From contig CAIWHF010000040.1 in the NCBI GenBank assembly GCA_903912405.1, positions 1 to 5,741 on the forward strand: a DNA stretch of 5,741 nucleotides, in the 5' to 3' direction. Under the pieces are notes generated by a model. The model was not told where the DNA came from. It saw only the letters and a program-made list of their open reading frames with translations, and did not search any database. The DNA comes from an uncultured Bacteroidota bacterium. GTDB lineage: Bacteria; Bacteroidota; Bacteroidia; Chitinophagales; Chitinophagaceae. Made by a program: the position numbers and the translations under genes. Shown here one piece after another: positions 1-5,044 of the stretch. Within the stretch, counting starts at the first letter, position 1, and each line of letters begins with the position of its first letter.

Positions 1-1
1 G

Positions 2-3000
2 AATCGTTTTTTGATTAGATTTTTTATTTTAGTTGCATCTATTTTCGCCCTCAGCTCACAAGTGAAAGCATCTCACTTTGCGGCTGGTGACATTAAAGTG
101 GAATTTGTTGGATTAGATTCCTTGGACTTGCGCTATAAAGTAACCGTTACTGTATATTATGACTGTAAGGGTACTGCACCTTATGCAACGGTTGGTCTTT
201 TTTATCAATCAACTTCGGCTGGTGTAAATACTTCAGTGCTTGTCCCATTTGATGTTGCTCAAAATCTAACCTTGAGTCAATTGTGCCCGGCCTATGCTTC
301 ACAATCTGCATGTGTTAATCCAAGTTCAACGGCTTACCCTGGTTTCTTCAAACGTGTATATGCTACTGTATTGACGTTGACTAGACGACCAGATTGGAAT
401 TTTTGGATCAATGAAGGTGCAAGAAATGGAGCAATCACTAATTTAACTTCACCATCTAACTTCGTAGTATATTCTCGTTATAATAATTTGATTCGTTATA
501 ACAATAATACACCAAACTTTACTATTGACCCAGTACCTTATTATTGTATTAATCAACCATCTCAATTCTTAAACAGTCCTTATGACGCAGATGGAGATTC
601 TATTGTGGTAACCCCAAATTTAAGTTATGGTTCTTTTGGAACAGGTATCACTATTCCAAATTTCTCAAATCAAACATTATTTGCCTATAATTATGAACCA
701 GGTTTTACAGCTGCTAATCCTGTTGCGTCATCATCAACAAATCCATATAAGGTTAATTCAGGTACCGGAACGGCAACCTTTACGCCTACATTAGATGGAG
801 CCATGGTTGTGGCTTTTGAAGCAGCAGATTATGATCGCTGTACCAAACAATTATTAAGTACTGTTAGTCGTGACGTTCAAATTATTGTGTCTCCAGCAGG
901 TCAATGTAATATTCAAATACCTGTAATTGATTCTTTACCTTCTAATTTAGTGAACTGTACTTTAGATACAGCTGGTGGGTCTAAAAACATCAATGTTTGT
1001 CCAGGTCAAACCATTAGCTTTCAAGTGCAAGCTGCAGCTTCAGTAATTACAAATTTGGTTACCATTAATTCTAATGCTGCCCAATCTTGTCAAGGGTCTT
1101 CTTTTATTGTTAACAATCAATATTCTTTAAATCCAACGGCTACATTTACTTGGACACCAACGGTAAACGATATTGGAGACCATATCTTCCTAGGTATTGC
1201 TGCCGATTCTACTTGTGGCGGCAGTCAGATTTTTGTGGTAAAAAACTCTATGTATGTAATTGTACGTGTACAAGCATCGGTAGATGCGGGGCCAGATGGT
1301 TTCGTTTGTCCAGAGGGTGGTAAACCATGGCAATTAAATGCAGGCGGACCATTAAATGTCCCTTATATCTGGACAGATGTAAGCGGTGGTGCACCTAATG
1401 GATTAGATAATGCAAATATTAAAAATCCAACCGCGCTACCTACTTCAGATGCTTGCTATGTGGTTGAAATTGGTACGTGTATTCCAACTTGTAAAAGTAA
1501 GGATACCGTATGCATTTCTCAGAAATCAAATAGTAGTGTTACCATTGTTCCGGGTTCTCCAATTATTGTTTGTAGACCAGATTATATACAGCTAACAGCT
1601 AATGTAGTTGGAGATAAACCAATTGCCAATTTACCTTGTGGAACAGCAAATCCACAAACTTGCCCTACAGAAGATTCTACAACTGTAGTTTTCCCAGGTG
1701 GATCTATTTTACCAAATCTAGTGGGTACTCCTTTTTATTCTCCATTCTGTGGCGATTTAAGATCCGCTCGTTCTCAGTATTTATATCGTCAAAGTGAAAT
1801 GCGCTCTTACGGTATGTACTCAGGAACTATCAATAGTTTATCATTCTTAGTGCAAGCACCAACTGCTACAACGTATAGTAATTTCAGTATTTCAATGAAG
1901 TGTACAAACAGAATGAATTTGGATCCAGTTTATGGGCCATTAGAAAATACGGGTATGACTACCGTCTTTACTTCGGCTACACCAATTGCCTTGAATGTAG
2001 GTTGGAATAAATTTGTTTTCAATACTCCTTATACTTGGGATACTACTCAAAATTTAATTGTAGAGGTTTGTTATTCCAATGCAAGTGTTGGAACAACTTC
2101 AATTATAAGTAATGTATCAACATCATATATTGCTACACAAAGAAAATCAACAACTACAGGTACAACTAATTTCTGTGCTACACCATTAGCAACGGGTACA
2201 ACTGATGCGTTTTTATATCGACCATTAATTAAATTCAACTCTTGTAGAGCACCAGAAGCTGATTTTCCATACACATGGAAACCCGGTTTCTTCTTGTCGG
2301 ATTCTACAGCAGGTGCTCCATTCGCTTATATCGCAGATAATATAAAATATGTAGTTAAGTCTGTAGACAGAGATGGTTGTGTCTTTAGAGATTCGGTAGA
2401 TATTTTTGTTCCGCAACATCATTTTACTCGTTTCCCAATTGATACCTCAATTTGTATCGGTGACACTATTATATTAAGAGGTTTTGGTGCCAACACCTAT
2501 CAATGGTTTGAATCAGATGCGTTTAATCCACCTACGGCGTTATCATGTACCAATTGTCAAGATCCTTATGCATTCCCAACAGTAGATACCAAATACTATG
2601 TAATTGGATATCCTGCAGATAGCTATACCGATTCTGTGAAATGTGCAGATACTTTAGCAATTCAAGTGCGCATTCGTCCATTGCCAACAGTAGATATTTT
2701 AATGGCTTCAGATACTACCGTAAAATATGGTTCAACGTTATTAGTGAGTGCAACCTCTAGCGCTTCTAGATTCTTATGGAGACCAGTAGCATCGGTGACG
2801 AATCCTAATTTGCTAGTTACTACTTTGAAACCAACAAAAAATACTACCTATACCTTAGTTGCAATTGATAAGTATGGTTGTAAAAATGAAGACTCTATTC
2901 ATGTAAATATCGATTACAGAGATCATCTGATGGTACCTTCAGCATTTAGTCCAAATGGCGACGGAAGAAACGATGATTTCAAAGTAGCTAATTTGACTTT

Positions 3001-3193
3001 CCAAAGAGTAATAGAATTTAGAGTCTTAAATCGTTGGGGACAAGAAGTATACTATGCATCCAACAATAAGCCATGGGATGGAACCTGGAAAGGTGTTCCT
3101 CAAGACATGGGCACCTATAGTTACTTCATTAAAGTAGCTTACCCAGACGGTATCATAGAAACCTACAAAGGAGAAGTGACCTTAGTAAGATAA
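2..3193 (+). CDS. Secreted multidomain protein with T9SS type B sorting domain (gliding motility-associated C-terminal domain), 5'-partial
   Basis: Likely a surface-attached or released structural or adhesin-like protein exported by Sec and then by the type IX secretion system; no enzymatic motif is visible. Residues are numbered from the TTG at base 11. Residues 1-20 form a signal peptide (hydrophobic FFILVASIFAL, cleavage near VKA-SHF). Residues 21-294 are a beta-rich N-terminal region typical of large Bacteroidota surface proteins (SHFAAGDI, VTVYYDC, and an acidic DADGDS at 192-197 that could bind calcium). Residues 298-420 are a second module. Ig/PKD-like domains follow at about 424-503, 511-800 (interrupted by a separate module at about 545-745), 810-890 and 895-968. 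The type B sorting domain is 971-1060: FSPNGDGRNDDF, VLNRWGQEVY, WDGTWKG, GTYSYFIKV and terminal TLVR. There are 29 cysteines, suggesting disulfides. The frame is open to the left edge (Asn-Arg-Phe precede the TTG), so the true start probably lies outside the window. Family placement is firm; the ligand or role is unknown. Confidence 0.93.
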   Translation, partial: NRFLIRFFILVASIFALSSQVKASHFAAGDIKVEFVGLDSLDLRYKVTVTVYYDCKGTAPYATVGLFYQSTSAGVNTSVLVPFDVAQNLTLSQLCPAYASQSACVNPSSTAYPGFFKRVYATVLTLTRRPDWNFWINEGARNGAITNLTSPSNFVVYSRYNNLIRYNNNTPNFTIDPVPYYCINQPSQFLNSPYDADGDSIVVTPNLSYGSFGTGITIPNFSNQTLFAYNYEPGFTAANPVASSSTNPYKVNSGTGTATFTPTLDGAMVVAFEAADYDRCTKQLLSTVSRDVQIIVSPAGQCNIQIPVIDSLPSNLVNCTLDTAGGSKNINVCPGQTISFQVQAAASVITNLVTINSNAAQSCQGSSFIVNNQYSLNPTATFTWTPTVNDIGDHIFLGIAADSTCGGSQIFVVKNSMYVIVRVQASVDAGPDGFVCPEGGKPWQLNAGGPLNVPYIWTDVSGGAPNGLDNANIKNPTALPTSDACYVVEIGTCIPTCKSKDTVCISQKSNSSVTIVPGSPIIVCRPDYIQLTANVVGDKPIANLPCGTANPQTCPTEDSTTVVFPGGSILPNLVGTPFYSPFCGDLRSARSQYLYRQSEMRSYGMYSGTINSLSFLVQAPTATTYSNFSISMKCTNRMNLDPVYGPLENTGMTTVFTSATPIALNVGWNKFVFNTPYTWDTTQNLIVEVCYSNASVGTTSIISNVSTSYIATQRKSTTTGTTNFCATPLATGTTDAFLYRPLIKFNSCRAPEADFPYTWKPGFFLSDSTAGAPFAYIADNIKYVVKSVDRDGCVFRDSVDIFVPQHHFTRFPIDTSICIGDTIILRGFGANTYQWFESDAFNPPTALSCTNCQDPYAFPTVDTKYYVIGYPADSYTDSVKCADTLAIQVRIRPLPTVDILMASDTTVKYGSTLLVSATSSASRFLWRPVASVTNPNLLVTTLKPTKNTTYTLVAIDKYGCKNEDSIHVNIDYRDHLMVPSAFSPNGDGRNDDFKVANLTFQRVIEFRVLNRWGQEVYYASNNKPWDGTWKGVPQDMGTYSYFIKVAYPDGIIETYKGEVTLVR
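11..70 (+). other. Signal peptide coding region of the T9SS surface protein
   Basis: The first 20 residues from the TTG have an Arg at position 3, a hydrophobic core and a small-residue cleavage site (VKA before SHF). Including the codons upstream of the TTG adds another Arg (Asn-Arg-Phe-Leu), which improves the n-region and supports a true start left of the window. Export by Sec is a prerequisite for T9SS transport, so this agrees with the C-terminal sorting domain. Confidence 0.75.
2921..3190 (+). other. T9SS type B C-terminal sorting domain (CHU_C / gliding motility-associated C-terminal domain)
   Basis: Residues 971-1060 carry all hallmarks of the family: an opening PSAFSPNGDGRNDDF, an RVLNRWGQEVY strand, a WDGTWKG turn, GTYSYFIKV, and a final strand ending GEVTLVR at the stop codon. 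In characterised Flavobacterium proteins, such domains direct passage across the outer membrane by the T9SS, often with the help of a PorP/SprF-like partner protein. No such partner gene lies in this window, so it must be encoded elsewhere or lie upstream. Confidence 0.93.
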
Positions 3194-3212
3194 TTTATTT
3201 TAATTTTATTAA

Positions 3213-3242
3213 AAAAAGGAGCTCAAATTGGAGCTCCTTTTT
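3213..3242 (+). terminator. Intrinsic terminator after the T9SS surface-protein gene
   Basis: A perfect 12-bp inverted repeat (AAAAAGGAGCTC, 3213-3224, and GAGCTCCTTTTT, 3231-3242) encloses a 6-base loop (AAATTG). A T-rich tail follows (3241-3251, interrupted by CA). It begins 19 bases after the stop codon. The A-tract on the 5' arm means it could also terminate transcripts arriving from the other strand, although no opposing gene is visible here. Confidence 0.88.
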
Positions 3243-3283
3243 CATTTTTTTACTAGTTTAAAAAAAAACAAATTATGTAAAAA

Positions 3284-3718
3284 ATGTTATTTTACACAGC
3301 AGTGCTAATTGCCGTACTTTTTAGCATACAATCTATTGCATTTGCTCAAGCAGATCCTGTTGAACGTATTTGGCTCAATCAAGAAAAAACGGGAAAAGTT
3401 CAAATTTATAGAGCGCGTGATGGCAAATTATATGGCAAAATTATGTGGCTGAGCGAACCCAATAAAAATGGTGCTCCTAAAGTTGATGATAAAAATCCGG
3501 ACCCTAAAAAAAGAGCAACACCAATTATGAATTTAATTATCCTTAAAGGGTTTACTAAGTCGGAAGAAAATGTTTATGAAGGGGGTACTATCTACGATCC
3601 TAAGAATGGCAAAACCTATTCATGCAAAATGACCTTGAAAGGTAAGTCATTAGATATTAGAGGTTTTATAGGCATATCTTTAATTGGTAGAACTTCTGTT
3701 TGGACATTAGCTGAATAA
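3284..3718 (+). CDS. Exported DUF2147 family protein
   Basis: A 144-residue protein matching the DUF2147 family in length and motifs; its molecular function is unknown. Residues 1-21 are a signal peptide with an AFA-Q cleavage site, so the mature protein of about 123 residues is periplasmic or surface exposed. The mature part is beta-rich and shows the family pattern: RIWLNQEKTGKVQIY (28-42), GKLYGKIMWLSEP (47-59), the Asp/Asn/Pro-rich DDKNPDPKKR (68-77), GGTIYDPKNGKTYSC (100-114) and RGFIGISLIGRTSVW (126-140). The start is oddly placed: the only usable ATG in frame follows an in-frame ATG TAA AAA, and the resulting signal peptide has no Lys or Arg before its hydrophobic core. No Shine-Dalgarno sequence is visible and the upstream region is A-rich. 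Terminators on both sides make it look like a single-gene transcript, but I see no convincing promoter in the 90-base gap before it. Confidence 0.9.
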   Translation: MLFYTAVLIAVLFSIQSIAFAQADPVERIWLNQEKTGKVQIYRARDGKLYGKIMWLSEPNKNGAPKVDDKNPDPKKRATPIMNLIILKGFTKSEENVYEGGTIYDPKNGKTYSCKMTLKGKSLDIRGFIGISLIGRTSVWTLAE

Positions 3719-3737
3719 ATTCCATTATGTCACTTTT

Positions 3738-3766
3738 AAAAGTGTAGCTATTGCTACACTTTTTTT
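3738..3766 (+). terminator. Intrinsic terminator after the DUF2147 gene
   Basis: An 11-bp perfect stem (AAAAGTGTAGC, 3738-3748, and GCTACACTTTT, 3753-3763) has a 4-base loop (TATT) and a run of six T at 3761-3766. It lies 19 bases after the stop codon and ends 24 bases before the holB start, so it separates the two transcription units. A CACTTTT copy just upstream (3731-3737) could compete for the 5' arm. Confidence 0.88.
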
Positions 3767-3790
3767 ATGTTTAAATAGTACATTTACATC

Positions 3791-4933
3791 ATGCTTTTAA
3801 AAAATGTGATTGGCCAAGAACATGCTAAAAAAGGGCTCTTAAATATGTATCAGAGTGGCCATTTGCCGCATGCACTTTTATTAGTTGGGGAAGAGGGCTA
3901 TGGGGGCTTGCCATTGGCTTGGGCCTTTGTTCAATTTATTATGTGTGAGCATAAGTTGCCTACAGATGCATGTGGTACTTGCCCAAATTGTTCAAAAATT
4001 AGCAAATGGGAGCATGCCGATGTGCATATTTCTTTTCCAAGTATTAAATTGTCATCCGACAAAAAGAATTTAAGCAAATATCATATCGATTCCTTTAAAG
4101 AGTTTGTAGCTCAAACGCCTTATGGCACTTGTTATGATTGGCTACAATTTATAGAAGCAGATAATAAACAAGGCAATATTTCTAAAGACGAGTGTGATGA
4201 AATAATACATCAAATGAGCCTAAAATCGTATGAGGGCGGGCTTAAAGTGCAAGTGATTTGGCTACCAGAATATTTGGGAAAAGAGGGTAACCGACTTTTG
4301 AAATTAATTGAAGAACCGCCAGCAGATACCTTGTTTATTTTAATTACGAGTGCTAAAGAAGACGTGATGCCTACTATCGTTTCTCGTACACAAGTAGTGC
4401 CGTTGGTGCCCATACCGGCCAACTATTTATATGAAGAGCTTGTGCATAAAGGCATTACCGATCCGGCAGCAGCTGCTCAAATAGCACAGATCGCTAAAGG
4501 TAGTTATGCAGAGGCCTTACATTTGGCCAAACAATTAGACAATGATCTCTTTACAGATTTAAGAAATTGGTTTAATGCCATTTTTGCAAAAAAAGGTGCT
4601 GATATTGTTTCCTTTGTAGAAGAGTATGCAAAAAAGGGTAGAGAGCAGCAAAAGAACTTTTTACATTATGTAATGACAATATTAGAACAAGCCATTAAAG
4701 CGCGCTATATTCCTGAAAGTCATGTAAACTTACCTGATGCTGAAAAACAATTTGTTCTGAAATTAGCGTCCATGCAGCTAGATATGGACCAATTGCAACA
4801 AATGATAAAAGAAATAAACGATACGCAATATGCTATTGAGCGCAATGCACATAGTAAAACACAATTGCATGCCTTATCCATTTCCCTTCAATTTATCATT
4901 CAGAATAGAAAATGGATGGGAAATGTTTATTAA
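3791..4933 (+). CDS. holB: DNA polymerase III subunit delta' (clamp loader)
   Basis: A 380-residue clamp-loader subunit, cytoplasmic, acting with delta and tau/gamma to load the beta sliding clamp at the replication fork. The N-terminus has VIGQEHAKKGL (6-16) and SGHLPHALLLVG (22-33), as in other clamp-loader AAA+ subunits. The P-loop position (33-40, GEEGYGGL) lacks the Walker A lysine, as expected for delta', a non-hydrolysing subunit. Four cysteines (C52, C61, C64, C67; C-x8-C-x2-C-x2-C) form the usual zinc module. EGNRLLKLIEEPP (165-177) and the SRT version of the SRC arginine-finger motif (198-200) follow. The helical C-terminal region (about 220-380) should be the oligomerisation collar. 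The start is supported by the family's start-proximal VIGQ; no Shine-Dalgarno is visible. The gene directly follows a terminator, so its promoter must lie in the short gap or inside the preceding gene. ricT lies 111 bases downstream with no terminator between. Confidence 0.95.
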   Translation: MLLKNVIGQEHAKKGLLNMYQSGHLPHALLLVGEEGYGGLPLAWAFVQFIMCEHKLPTDACGTCPNCSKISKWEHADVHISFPSIKLSSDKKNLSKYHIDSFKEFVAQTPYGTCYDWLQFIEADNKQGNISKDECDEIIHQMSLKSYEGGLKVQVIWLPEYLGKEGNRLLKLIEEPPADTLFILITSAKEDVMPTIVSRTQVVPLVPIPANYLYEELVHKGITDPAAAAQIAQIAKGSYAEALHLAKQLDNDLFTDLRNWFNAIFAKKGADIVSFVEEYAKKGREQQKNFLHYVMTILEQAIKARYIPESHVNLPDAEKQFVLKLASMQLDMDQLQQMIKEINDTQYAIERNAHSKTQLHALSISLQFIIQNRKWMGNVY

Positions 4934-4952
4934 AGTGAATATTACATATTAT

Positions 4953-4968
4953 TTTGTAAATTTGTAAA
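4953..4968 (+). repeat. Perfect tandem 8-bp repeat TTTGTAAA x2
   Basis: TTTGTAAA occurs twice without a gap (4953-4960 and 4961-4968). The junction of the two copies creates TAAATTTG, the candidate Bacteroidota -7 box. It may be a slippage product or a functional promoter element. Confidence 0.6.
4957..4964 (+). promoter_or_regulatory. Candidate Bacteroidota -7 promoter element for ricT
   Basis: TAAATTTG matches the Bacteroidota sigma-A -7 consensus TAnnTTTG at every fixed position. It lies in the holB-ricT spacer 80 bases before the ricT ATG, so a transcript would begin near 4970 and carry a leader of about 75 bases. No good -33 TTTG box is seen at the expected distance upstream, which lowers confidence. 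Confidence 0.4.
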
Positions 4969-4986
4969 AACAAAATTGTTAACATA

Positions 4987-5026
4987 AAGCCAGGTGATTT
5001 GCGTGTCGATGAGAGGGGTGTGGCTT
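4987..5026 (+). promoter_or_regulatory. Possible structured 5' leader of ricT (G-rich segment bounded by AAGCCA/TGGCTT)
   Basis: AAGCCA (4987-4992) and TGGCTT (5021-5026) can form a 6-bp stem closing a 28-base G-rich interior. The segment 4988-5026 is about 56% G+C (17 G in 39 bases), in sharp contrast to the flanking AT-rich spacer, and ends 18 bases before the ricT ATG. I match it to no riboswitch class I know. The interior shows no strong second helix, so a simple hairpin, a protein-binding site or chance are all open. Confidence 0.3.
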
Positions 5027-5044
5027 CAATATAAATTAAGAACT

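Larger units (their letters stand above)
4951..4976. repeat. Dyad ATTTTGT/ACAAAAT overlapping the putative ricT promoter
   Basis: ATTTTGT at 4951-4957 is perfectly mirrored by ACAAAAT at 4970-4976, with a 12-base spacer. It overlaps the candidate -7 element. Its AT-only character argues against a terminator. It could be an operator-like site, but in such AT-rich DNA a 7-bp dyad may well be chance. Confidence 0.35.

Noticed and set aside
1410..1595. Open frame of 61 codons on the plus strand inside the large surface-protein gene
   Set aside because: It lies wholly within the strongly supported frame of the surface protein, has no recognisable motif, and reads as an out-of-frame shadow.
2071..2422. 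Two overlapping minus-strand open frames (2071-2274 and 2225-2422)
   Set aside because: Both are antisense to the surface-protein gene, show no family resemblance, and have no spacing or start context that suggests genes.
3221..3236. Two GAGCTC palindromes flanking AAATTG as possible protein-binding sites
   Set aside because: They are fully explained as the GC core of the intrinsic terminator stem.
3779..3786. TACATTTA just before holB as a -7 promoter box
   Set aside because: It differs from TAnnTTTG at the final base and ends only 4 bases before the ATG, which would force a leaderless transcript. No supporting -33 box was seen.
3885..4422. Short open frames overlapping holB (plus 3885-4073, minus 4210-4422)
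   Set aside because: They overlap well-conserved delta' sequence, including the zinc module and LLKLIEEPP motif, so they are shadows.
4987..5026. Assignment of the ricT leader to a known riboswitch class (SAM-II, preQ1, TPP, cobalamin and others)
   Set aside because: None of the conserved core motifs I recall for these classes is present, so I leave it as an unassigned candidate structure.
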